64,000 bases of DNA, taken from Roseithermus sacchariphilus (GTDB taxonomy: Bacteria; Bacteroidota; Rhodothermia; Rhodothermales; MEBIC09517). The position numbers were made by a program, and so were the translations under genes. The notes beneath the pieces were generated by a model, which did not search any database, was not told where the DNA came from, and worked only from the letters and a program-made list of their open reading frames with translations. The stretch is from NCBI GenBank assembly GCA_003285105.1, contig CP030158.1, positions 1,774,501 to 1,838,500 of the forward strand. Direction: 5' to 3'. Below, piece after piece: positions 7,498 through 14,769 of this stretch. Each line of letters opens with the position of its first letter. Within the stretch, counting starts at the first letter, position 1.

Positions 7498-8259
7498 ATG
7501 ATTCATAATGGAACCTTAGAAGATCTTAAAACAATTATAAAAGGGTGCGGGTTTACCGTAGGCGAAGTAAAAGACCAGCAGCATGGTCATCAAATACGTA
7601 CAAATGAAGGCGCAATTGTAAATTGGTATACATCTACTGGTAAGATAGTAATTCAAGGAAAAAAACCGGCTAAGGACAAGCTCGAAGAGGCATGGGGTTC
7701 GTATACAGGTGTAGCTCCAAAACAAGCTGGGGTTACCGCAGATGCGCCAGCTCCACATGCGCCAGCAAATCCTGCAGTGGCAAACAAAAAAGTCTTTGTG
7801 GTTCATGGTCACGATAATGTATCTCGTGAGCAATTAGAATTGGTCTTGCACAAACTTGGTCTCGATCCATTTGTCCTTGCCAATACAGGTGGTGGCGGCC
7901 TTACAATAATTGAAGCATTGGAAGCCGAAATAGGAACCAACAATAATCAAGCTAGGTTTGGTATCGTACTTATGACACCGGACGATATGGGTTATTCAAA
8001 ATCCGATGGTCCAGAGAACGCACAGCCTCGGGCTCGCCAAAATGTAGTCTTGGAAATGGGAATGCTTATTTCGGCTGTAGGCCGCGGCAATGTTGCAATA
8101 CTTAAAAAAGGTCACCTTGAAGTACCATCAGATGCTCAGGGTATTCTTTACATACCCTTCAACGATCATGTGAAAGAAGTAGTGCCAAAACTAGCTGATA
8201 GGCTTAGGGCCGCAGGTTTCGTACTTAACCCGGAAAATATTACTAAAGCATCAAGTTGA
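7498..8259 (+). CDS. TIR-like nucleotide-binding effector (PF10137-type), integron cassette gene
   Basis: A 253-residue protein preceded by a strong AAGGAG ribosome site (7486-7491). Residues about 1-55 form a small alpha/beta domain of unknown function (GCGFTVGEVKD, VNWYTSTGKIVIQGK). A proline/alanine linker follows, then from about residue 97 a TIR-like domain: VFVVHGHDN, GGGGLTIIEALE, FGIVLMTPDDMG and RARQNVVLEMGMLI, where the glutamate is the likely catalytic residue of the NADase fold. This family (PF10137; Cap12 and Pycsar TIR effectors) depletes NAD+ in anti-phage systems. No cyclase gene is adjacent, so the trigger is unknown and the N-terminal domain is the candidate sensor. The gene is A+T-rich compared with the chromosome and is enclosed by attI and attC. 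Confidence 0.85.
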   Translation: MIHNGTLEDLKTIIKGCGFTVGEVKDQQHGHQIRTNEGAIVNWYTSTGKIVIQGKKPAKDKLEEAWGSYTGVAPKQAGVTADAPAPHAPANPAVANKKVFVVHGHDNVSREQLELVLHKLGLDPFVLANTGGGGLTIIEALEAEIGTNNNQARFGIVLMTPDDMGYSKSDGPENAQPRARQNVVLEMGMLISAVGRGNVAILKKGHLEVPSDAQGILYIPFNDHVKEVVPKLADRLRAAGFVLNPENITKASS

Positions 8260-8263
8260 ATGG

Positions 8264-8333
8264 GTATAACAAACGGCTGTTGTCGGACGTGCCTACGCTG
8301 TGCTTCGGCACGCCGCAAAGCCGGGCGTTATGC
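8264..8333 (+). other. attC site of the TIR cassette, 70 bp
   Basis: Outer boxes GTATAAC (8264-8270) and GTTATGC (8327-8333). The left end TAACAAACGGCT and right end AGCCGGGCGTTA resemble the ends of Vibrio cholerae VCR-type attC sites. CGGCT pairs with AGCCG, and TTGTCGGACGTGCC pairs with GGCACGCCGCAAA with one unpaired A. The small spacing and the perfect placement three bases after the TIR stop make this a convincing attC. Confidence 0.85.
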
Positions 8334-8440
8334 GCAACAAATATCAATAGTGGTATTGAGTCTAAAATAATGAGTTTTATTCCTAGAAAATCTAGAAATT
8401 TTTTCGAGACAAAATACGCACCAAATTCTGGAGATAGGCC

Positions 8441-8701
8441 GTGTTTCGATCAAAGAAAAAATGCCTAACATGTCAAGGAATGGGATATGTAACCGAAGTA
8501 AGTTGGAAATGCCCAAACCCAAGTTGCTCTTATGGTTCACATGGATTAATTGATTCATGGGCTGAAGGTCCTCCCAATGGCTCTGAGTGGTTTTGCCCAA
8601 ACTGTGGTACTACTGTTAGCTACTGGCTACACGGTGGTTATGTAAAATCTCATGGCACAAATCCTTGTTCAACTTGTGGGGGCAAGGGGTATGTCCGCTA
8701 G
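8441..8701 (+). CDS. Small zinc-ribbon protein (CxxCxGxG type)
   Basis: An 86-residue protein starting at GTG after GGAG (8431-8434). It contains paired CxxCxGxG motifs at each end (CLTCQGMGYV near residue 8 and CSTCGGKGYV near the C-terminus), as in the DnaJ zinc-binding region, plus CPNPSC and CPNCG in the middle. A compact protein with two zinc sites is likely. No J domain is present, so it is not a DnaJ. It lies in the cassette after the TIR gene, 40 bases upstream of the membrane protein, with which it may be co-expressed. Function unknown. Confidence 0.65.
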   Translation: MFRSKKKCLTCQGMGYVTEVSWKCPNPSCSYGSHGLIDSWAEGPPNGSEWFCPNCGTTVSYWLHGGYVKSHGTNPCSTCGGKGYVR

Positions 8702-8741
8702 ATTGTGTTCAAGGTGTTTAATCTCTCAGACTTGATTTCCT

Positions 8742-9635
8742 ATGCTAGAGACGATTATTTCACTATGCGGTCTGGCCTACAGTTTTGTTAGTGGTATCAA
8801 GGCAGGACGAGAGGCCAAACACATGCTTGAGGTCCAGCAACGGCAACTCCAGTCAATTGAGCGATTGAGCGAGCATCTGTTTTATGCGTCTGGTATAAAT
8901 GAAGTCAGAAATACCGCTCTGCCCACTCAAAGATTAGTGACGGATCTTGAAAAGGTTAGAATTGCACTTGATCCTGTTCAACGTGCATTGGGAGACACTA
9001 TTTTTTCGTCGGGTCTAATCTACACGCCATCTCGAATGCAAGAGGCACTTCTTGAAGATCCATGGAGATGCTTAACTCATATCTCCCCGCTACACAGGAT
9101 TAATACCCCGGCAAATGATGAGATGATTCCTGTATTTTTTAGCGTTGATGGGGGTCGATACATTGGCTGGCAAACCAGAGGTGCACTCATCACATTGTTT
9201 AATTGTGAATTTAATCCTATATCTACAGGATTAAAGAGGATGAGTAGCGTGAGTCAAAGGCTCAGGTTAGAAAACTATGAGGCGGAAAGAGGAAGGATAT
9301 ATGTTCATTTTCCGGAGGTTATTCGGGCGGTGTTCAGTCACTACAGCCTGTTAGGAACATATGTTGCGATTCCTTCAGATCCCAACCTCTGCAGTCTGAG
9401 TTGTTATTTGATTGGAGATGTCAAGAGAGGAGTACAAAACTATCACACTTCACTAACTACTGATGCTATAGTTCGTCGACATGGGCGAAGAGAAAAATTG
9501 CAACCAGCAGGCGCAGGCTTATTTTTTATTAATTACACTGATGGGGTTGGAGATGCTAGAATCGTTGCTCATTTAGGGTCTGACGGTAGCGGAGCACAAG
9601 GCGATCATTTTTATGCTTGGGTTGCTTTTCCCTAA
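8742..9635 (+). CDS. Hypothetical membrane-anchored protein, cassette gene
   Basis: A 297-residue protein with a short hydrophobic N-terminal segment (TIISLCGLAYSFVSGI), a helical stretch rich in Q/E (MLEVQQRQLQSIERLSEHL), and then a soluble domain of mixed strands with a closing 'GDHFYAWVAFP'. I do not recognise the family. The layout, a membrane hook followed by a possible sensor or enzymatic domain, is seen in many uncharacterised defence proteins, but nothing here proves that role. Base composition is A+T-rich like the TIR gene. It ends about 80 bases before a degenerate attC-like site. Confidence 0.6.
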   Translation: MLETIISLCGLAYSFVSGIKAGREAKHMLEVQQRQLQSIERLSEHLFYASGINEVRNTALPTQRLVTDLEKVRIALDPVQRALGDTIFSSGLIYTPSRMQEALLEDPWRCLTHISPLHRINTPANDEMIPVFFSVDGGRYIGWQTRGALITLFNCEFNPISTGLKRMSSVSQRLRLENYEAERGRIYVHFPEVIRAVFSHYSLLGTYVAIPSDPNLCSLSCYLIGDVKRGVQNYHTSLTTDAIVRRHGRREKLQPAGAGLFFINYTDGVGDARIVAHLGSDGSGAQGDHFYAWVAFP

Positions 9636-9713
9636 AAAAAGATACCCTCAGCATGGGAAACTCTCTTTCTGGCACCTGCACTATTTCAGACTTGGGATAT
9701 TCGCAAATTTCGA

Positions 9714-9854
9714 GGCGCGCATAACCCCTTTATGGCCTCACTTTGTCAAGGGCAATAGCGTCCGTGACTGAAAAAAATACCTTTCGGTACCTCTTCGGCT
9801 TCCCAGTTTACATCGCCTTGTTGCCGCGCGTGTCCTGTCGGTTTGGTTGCGCGC
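9714..9854 (+). other. Degenerate attC-like site
   Basis: GGCGCGCATAAC at 9714-9725 is mirrored by GTTGCGCGCC ending at 9854, and GGCAA (9751-9755) can pair with TTGCC (9820-9824) in the interior. The right heptamer is not a clean GTTRRRY. It is positioned where the end of the third cassette is expected, so it may be a decayed or divergent attC. Low certainty. Confidence 0.4.
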
Positions 9855-9894
9855 CTGTTTGGAGGCGTCGTACCTAACACCTTTAGAGAGGCTG

Positions 9895-9940
9895 ACCTTA
9901 CCCCCACCGGATCACGTACCGCAGGCTCCAGCGGGGGTGA
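9895..9940 (+). pseudogene. ettA: ettA 3'-end fragment, copy 4
   Basis: The frame ending at TGA 9938-9940 reads PHRITYRRLQRG, the EttA tail. Like copy 1 it is followed by GCGG after the stop, while copies 2 and 3 are followed by AGGACG. This suggests copies 1 and 4 are the outer boundaries of the whole inserted block and copies 2 and 3 are internal. Confidence 0.7.
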
Positions 9941-9946
9941 GCGGAT

Positions 9947-10690
9947 TCAGAGCGCCCCGGCGGCGTCGCGGGCGCCCAGGCGGTGCACCACGAGGGTGGA
10001 GAGGCCGATGAGCAGCATCAGGAAGACGGCGTAGGCGGCGGCCGCGCCGAAGTCGTAGAGGCGGAGCTGCGCCAGGATCTCGACGCTGATGGGCCGGTTC
10101 TCGAAGATGTAGAGCATGATGGAGGAGACGAACTCGCCCAGGGCCGCCACGAACGTCAGCAGCGTGCCGGCCAGGATGCCCGGGCCGATGACGGGCAGCA
10201 CCACGCGCCGGAACGTGGTGAGGAAGCCCGCACCCAGGTCGGCCGAGGCCTCGGAGAGGCGGTCGTCGTAGCCCTCGAGGGCGGCCACGGTGGCGTGCAC
10301 CACGAAGGGGATGTGGCGGATGAAGTAGGCCAGCGGCAGGATCCAGAAGGTGCCCACCAGGATGCGCCCGAAGCTCAGGGGCGAGGGGGTGTTGAACGTC
10401 ACGATCAGGTTGACGGCGATGACCGTGCCGGGGATGGCGAAGGGCAGGGCCGTCAGCAGGCGGACGAGCGTGCGGCCGGGCAGCCGCCCCCGGGTGATGA
10501 ACAGCGCCGCCGCCACGCCGAAGACCACGTTGGCCGCCGTGGCCAGCGCGGCCATGCGCAGGCTGTTGCGGATGGGCTGGAACACGTCCGGGTCGGCCAG
10601 CAGGTCCACGTAGTTGGCCAGCGTGTAGCGGGTCGGGAGGATCTGGTAGGTCCAGCTCCCTTCCTGCGCCTTTTCCACCGAGGTAGGAGC
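9947..10690 (-). pseudogene. ABC transporter permease, 5'-truncated
   Basis: On the minus strand from about 10657 the sequence encodes a C-terminal permease domain of the binding-protein-dependent (iron/thiamine/putrescine-like) type: RNSLRMAALATAANVVFGV, PGTVIAVNLIV, then the EAA-like loop 'SEASADLGAGFLTTFRRVVLP' and two closing membrane segments. The usual N-terminal half is missing; upstream it runs into an IS66 remnant, although the frame stays open to 10777. No partner ATPase or binding protein is present. Best read as a broken gene. Confidence 0.65.
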
Positions 10691-10812
10691 TCCCTGACCG
10701 CTTTTGCCCGATGGGTCGGGATTCGTCTCAGCACGTCCGTTAGCCACGCGTGCGGGTTGGCCTCGTGCGGCTTGCACGTCGCCAGCAGCGAGTACATGAC
10801 CGCCGCCTTTCC
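10675..10812 (-). pseudogene. IS66-family transposase, C-terminal remnant
   Basis: The minus strand reads GKAAVMYSLLATCKPHEANP, then HAWLTDVLRRIPTHRAKAVRELLP, the well-known end of IS66 transposases (YSL-ATC...WL-DVL-RI...ELLP). Only about 46 codons remain and no other IS66 part is nearby. It directly abuts the truncated permease, so the insertion or a following deletion probably removed that gene's 5' half. Confidence 0.8.
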
Positions 10813-10895
10813 AGGACTACGCGTCGGCGCATGCGACGGCGTGCACAGGTGCAGGTTCTGCTCGGCTGCCAGCCGCTGGCTCAACTCACGGTCGG

Positions 10896-11009
10896 CATTG
10901 CGAATCCATCTCGCTCGGCTGGCACTTCCACTACGCCGCTGACGAAGGGCTCGTGCTGGGTCGACGCGTGGCGAGCTACCTTACCAACACCGATCTCCTG
11001 CCCGAATGA
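10896..11009 (+). pseudogene. Possible vanadium haloperoxidase/PAP2-type C-terminal remnant
   Basis: A 38-codon frame with no start reads SISLGWHFHYAADEGLVLG, then RRVASYLTNTDLLPE-stop. The phrase 'G-H--ADEGL-LGR-VA-YL' resembles the last helix of vanadium-dependent haloperoxidase-like proteins. Too short for certainty; it could be the tail of another gene carried off by rearrangement. Confidence 0.3.
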
Positions 11010-11187
11010 GGCAGGGCGCCCGTCGTGTTCTGTCGGGCCTCAACGCAGTAAAAGGGGCGGTGCAAGCAAAGCGGCTCTCGCGTTCGCTTGTATCCTCGAG
11101 ACCGTCTGAGTAGCTTGGGCGGTTGGCTGCCGCCGGGTGCCTCCGTCCGGCAGGCCGGTTTGCCTGTTTCGTCTGCCCCCCGCTCCC

Positions 11188-14100
11188 ATGCCTGTCCCTG
11201 CAAGGTATGCGCTCGGCGCCGCGCTGGTCCTCGTCGCCGGGATGCTGTCCGCCTGCCGTCGCACCCCCGACCCGATCCCCGTCGCCCCGGGCGACACCAT
11301 CGCGCTGATCGGCAACAACCTCTGCTCGCGGGCGCTCCACTTCGGACACCTCGAGACGGAGATCTACCTGCGGTATACAGACCACCGGCTCACGCTGCGC
11401 AATCTGTGTGACGGCGGCGATACGCCCGGCTTCCGGCCTCACTCGGGCCGCCCCTCGCCCTGGGCATTTCCCGGTGCCGAGCAATTCTATGCCGGTTCGG
11501 AGCTGGCGCGCGACTCCGGCAGCGAAGGCCACTTCGAGACGCCGGACGAGTGGCTCACGCGCCTCGGGGCCGACGTCATCGTGGCCTTCTTCGGCTACAA
11601 CGAGTCGTTCCGCGGGCCGGAAGGGCTCGACCTCTTCAAGGCCGAGCTGGATGCCTTCGTCCGCCACACGCTGAACCAGCGCTACAACGGCATGGCGCCG
11701 CCGGTGCTGGCCCTTGTCTCGCCCATCGCCTTCGAGGACCGGACCGACGCCTACGACCTGCCGGACGGCACGCGGGAGAATGCCAACCTGGCGCTCTACA
11801 CCGGGGCCATGCAGGAGGTCGCCGCCCGGCATGGCGTCCGCTTCGTCGATGTGTTCACTCCGTCGAAACGCTGGTTCGAGACGAGCGAGGAGCCGCTGAC
11901 GATCGACGGCTTCCAGCTCAACGACGCCGGGTATGCTCGCCTGGCTGCCTACCTCGCCGAGGCGCTCTTCGAGGCGCCGAAGCCGGAGGCGGCCGCCCAC
12001 CGGCCGCTCGTGCGCAAGGCCGTGCTGGAGAAGAACTGGATGTGGCACAACGACTACAAGATCCCCAACGGCGTGCACGTCTTCGGCCGCCGCTACGAGC
12101 CCTACGGGCCGGACAACTACCCGGCCGAGCTGGAGAAAATCCGGCAGATGACGGCCATCCGCGATACGGCCATCTGGCGGGCGCTGCACGGTGAGTGGAC
12201 GGACCTGGCCGCGGCCGATGCGCGCACGCGGCCCCTGCCGCCGGTGCAGACCAACTACGAGCCGAGCGAGAAGAACGGCGCTCTCCGCTACCTCTACGGC
12301 CAGGAAGCGCTGGACCACCTGATCCCCGCACCGGGCTATCGCATCGAGCTGTTCGCCTCCGAGCGGGAGTTCGACGACCTGGCGAACCCCGTGCAGCTCT
12401 CCTTCGATAACCAGGGCCGCCTGTGGGTGGCCGTGATGCCGAGCTACCCCCACTGGAAGCCCGGCGACCCGAAGCCCAACGACAAGCTCCTCATCCTCGA
12501 AGACACCGACGGCGACGGCCGCGCCGACCGGCAGACGACCTTTGCCGACAGCCTGCACCTGCCCGTCGGCTTCGAGTTGACGCCCGAGGGCGTCTACGTC
12601 TCGCAGGGCACCAACCTCGTGCTCCTGACCGACACCGACGGCGACGACCGCGCCGACCGCCGCGAGATCGTCCTCAGCGGCTTCGACGACCACGACACGC
12701 ACCACACCATCAGCGCCTTTACCACCGACCCCTCGGGCGCCATCTACATGGCCGAGGGCGTCTTCCTGCATACCAACGTCGAAACGCCGTACGGACCCGT
12801 GCGGGCCACCAACGGCGGCTTTTACCGCTACGACCCGAAGCGCCGGCACCTGGAGCGCACGGCCCAGCTTGCCATCCCCAACCCCTGGGGCATCGCCTTC
12901 GACGACTGGGGGCAGCCCTTCTTCGCGGAAACGTCGGGGCCGGACGTCCGCTGGATGATGCCCGGCACCGTCCGGCCGCGCTACGGCGTGGCCACCCACA
13001 AGTCGTTCAACCTGATCGAAGAAGCGCACCGGGTGCGCCCCACCTCGGGCCTGGAGTTCGTCTCCAGCCGCCACTTCCCCGACGAGGTCCAGGGCGATCT
13101 GCTCATCAACAACACCATCGGCTTCCTCGGCACCAAACAGCACACCATGCGCGAAGACGGCACGGGCTACGTGAGCACCCACCGCCTGGATCTGGTCCGC
13201 GGCACCGACCCGAACTTCCGCCCGGTGGACATGGAGTTCGCCCCGGACGGGTCGCTGTACCTGGTGGACTGGCACAACGTGCTGATCGGGCACATGCAGC
13301 ACAACGCCCGCGACCCGCTCCGGGACCACGAGCACGGCCGCATCTACCGCATCACCTACCCGTCGCGTCCGCTGGTCGAGCCGGCGCCGGTGGCCGGCGC
13401 GCCCGTCAAGGTCCTGCTGGAGAACCTCAAGCTGCCCGAGTACCGCACGCGCTACCGCACCCGCCGCGAGCTGCGCGGCCGCGACCCCGGCGAGGTCCTG
13501 CCCGCCCTCCGGGCGTGGGTGGCCGGCCTGGATGCGGACGACCCGCGCTACGAGCATCACCTGCTGGAGGCGCTGTGGGTGACGTGGGGGCTGAACCGGG
13601 TCGATGAGGCGCTGCTCCGGCGGTTGCTGCAGGCAGACGACTTCCGCGCGCGGGCCGCCGCCGTGCGGGTGCTGCGCTACACGGGCCACCAGGTGGCCGA
13701 TCAGGCCGATCTGCTGGAACAGGCCGCCCGGGACCCGCACGGGCGCGTCCGCCTCGAAGCCATCGTCGCGGCGTCCTGGCTGGAGCGGGAAGCCGGGCTG
13801 CGCGTGCTGGACGCCGCCGGGGAGCACCCGCTCGACGAGTGGATGATCCATGCCTACCGGACCGCCCGGGCTCACCTCAACGGCCGGGAGGTGACCGAGG
13901 AGGACGAGGAGACGACCCAGACGAGGCTGGAAGGGGAGGCGCTCGCCCGCTTCCTGCTGGGACGGGAGATCTACCGCCGCGAGGGCTACTGCGGCACCTG
14001 CCATCAGCTCGCCGGCGAGGGGCTGTCGGCCTCCGGCTTCCCTCCGCTGGCCGGCACGCGCTGGGTGCTGGGCGACGAGGAGCGCCTGATCAAGCTCACG

Positions 14101-14358
14101 CTGAAGGGCCTCTACGGCCCCATCGAGGTGCTGGGCCGCCGCTACGACGGGCAGGTGCCCATGACGGCCTTCGAGGGCCTGCTGAACGACGAGGAGGTGG
14201 CGGCGGTGCTGACGTACGTGCGCAACGCCTTCGGCAACGAAGCCTCCGTCATCTCGCCGGAGCAGGTGGCGGCGGTGCGCGCGGCGATCCGCGACAAGGA
14301 GGGCTTCTACACCCCGCAGGAACTGCTGCTCCAGCATCCGTTCGAAGACGATGAATGA
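11188..14358 (+). CDS. Large lipoprotein: SGNH-like domain, propeller dehydrogenase-like domain and cytochrome c
   Basis: A 1,056-residue protein. The ATG at 11188 gives a lipoprotein signal ending VAGMLSAC. Order: an SGNH/GDSL-like domain (GDTIALIGNN near residue 35; FFGYNESF; TIDGFQLNDAGY), a beta-propeller of the PVC-type membrane-bound dehydrogenase kind (APGYRIELFA, DNQGRLWVAVMPSYPHW, DTDGDGRAD, VDWHNVLIGHMQHN), helical HEAT-like repeats, and a C-terminal cytochrome c with CGTCH near residue 934. It is expected to be anchored outside the cytoplasmic membrane and to oxidise a sugar or alcohol with electron transfer to heme. The SGNH block V has Q where the catalytic His usually is, so that domain may bind rather than cleave. 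Such fusions are typical of Planctomycetes and relatives. Confidence 0.85.
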   Translation: MPVPARYALGAALVLVAGMLSACRRTPDPIPVAPGDTIALIGNNLCSRALHFGHLETEIYLRYTDHRLTLRNLCDGGDTPGFRPHSGRPSPWAFPGAEQFYAGSELARDSGSEGHFETPDEWLTRLGADVIVAFFGYNESFRGPEGLDLFKAELDAFVRHTLNQRYNGMAPPVLALVSPIAFEDRTDAYDLPDGTRENANLALYTGAMQEVAARHGVRFVDVFTPSKRWFETSEEPLTIDGFQLNDAGYARLAAYLAEALFEAPKPEAAAHRPLVRKAVLEKNWMWHNDYKIPNGVHVFGRRYEPYGPDNYPAELEKIRQMTAIRDTAIWRALHGEWTDLAAADARTRPLPPVQTNYEPSEKNGALRYLYGQEALDHLIPAPGYRIELFASEREFDDLANPVQLSFDNQGRLWVAVMPSYPHWKPGDPKPNDKLLILEDTDGDGRADRQTTFADSLHLPVGFELTPEGVYVSQGTNLVLLTDTDGDDRADRREIVLSGFDDHDTHHTISAFTTDPSGAIYMAEGVFLHTNVETPYGPVRATNGGFYRYDPKRRHLERTAQLAIPNPWGIAFDDWGQPFFAETSGPDVRWMMPGTVRPRYGVATHKSFNLIEEAHRVRPTSGLEFVSSRHFPDEVQGDLLINNTIGFLGTKQHTMREDGTGYVSTHRLDLVRGTDPNFRPVDMEFAPDGSLYLVDWHNVLIGHMQHNARDPLRDHEHGRIYRITYPSRPLVEPAPVAGAPVKVLLENLKLPEYRTRYRTRRELRGRDPGEVLPALRAWVAGLDADDPRYEHHLLEALWVTWGLNRVDEALLRRLLQADDFRARAAAVRVLRYTGHQVADQADLLEQAARDPHGRVRLEAIVAASWLEREAGLRVLDAAGEHPLDEWMIHAYRTARAHLNGREVTEEDEETTQTRLEGEALARFLLGREIYRREGYCGTCHQLAGEGLSASGFPPLAGTRWVLGDEERLIKLTLKGLYGPIEVLGRRYDGQVPMTAFEGLLNDEEVAAVLTYVRNAFGNEASVISPEQVAAVRAAIRDKEGFYTPQELLLQHPFEDDE

Positions 14359-14468
14359 ACCGGGCCGTGGGGAAGGGGATCAGGACCGACACGGTGGATC
14401 GTTGCCGCCGGCACTCGGCCTCCTTCGGCTCCACGACGCCTCGTTCCACGCATAGCACGAGGGCGCTC

Positions 14469-14762
14469 ATGACGCTCGACACCTTCACCCGTACCCTCCA
14501 CGACGACGCGCCGCCGGCCGGGCTGCCGGCCCCGCTAGAGGCGCTCTGGTACGAGGCCCGGGGCGACTGGGACCGCGCCCATCGCCTCGTCCAGGACGAC
14601 CCTTCGGCCGAGGCGGCCCGCGTCCATGCCTACCTGCATCGCAAGGAAGGCGATGCGGGGAATGCCGCCTACTGGTACCGCCGCGCCGGCCAGCCTCGCT
14701 GCACCGGCTCGCTCGACGACGAGTGGCGCGCCCTCGTCGAGGCGCTGCTCGCACAGCCCTGA
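14469..14762 (+). CDS. Small conserved protein
   Basis: 97 residues from ATG 14469. The core 'ALWYEARGDWDRAHRLVQDD', 'AARVHAYLHRKEGDAGNAAYWYRRAG' recurs in many bacterial genomes as a stand-alone helical protein of unknown function with tetratricopeptide-like character. Upstream ATGs exist (14355), but they would give a low-complexity extension. It ends 7 bases before the DUF885 gene, so the two may be co-transcribed. Soluble and cytoplasmic by sequence. Confidence 0.7.
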   Translation: MTLDTFTRTLHDDAPPAGLPAPLEALWYEARGDWDRAHRLVQDDPSAEAARVHAYLHRKEGDAGNAAYWYRRAGQPRCTGSLDDEWRALVEALLAQP

Positions 14763-14769
14763 TCCAGCC

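Noticed and set aside
8256-8468. A 70-codon frame across the TIR attC site
   Set aside because: It runs through the palindrome and has no ribosome site; non-coding attC explains the sequence.
10981-14337. Very long open frame (over 1,100 codons) on the minus strand opposite the SGNH/propeller gene
   Set aside because: Antisense shadow caused by high G+C at third positions; composition is Arg/Ala/Gly/Val-rich without domains, and the plus strand encodes recognisable domains throughout.
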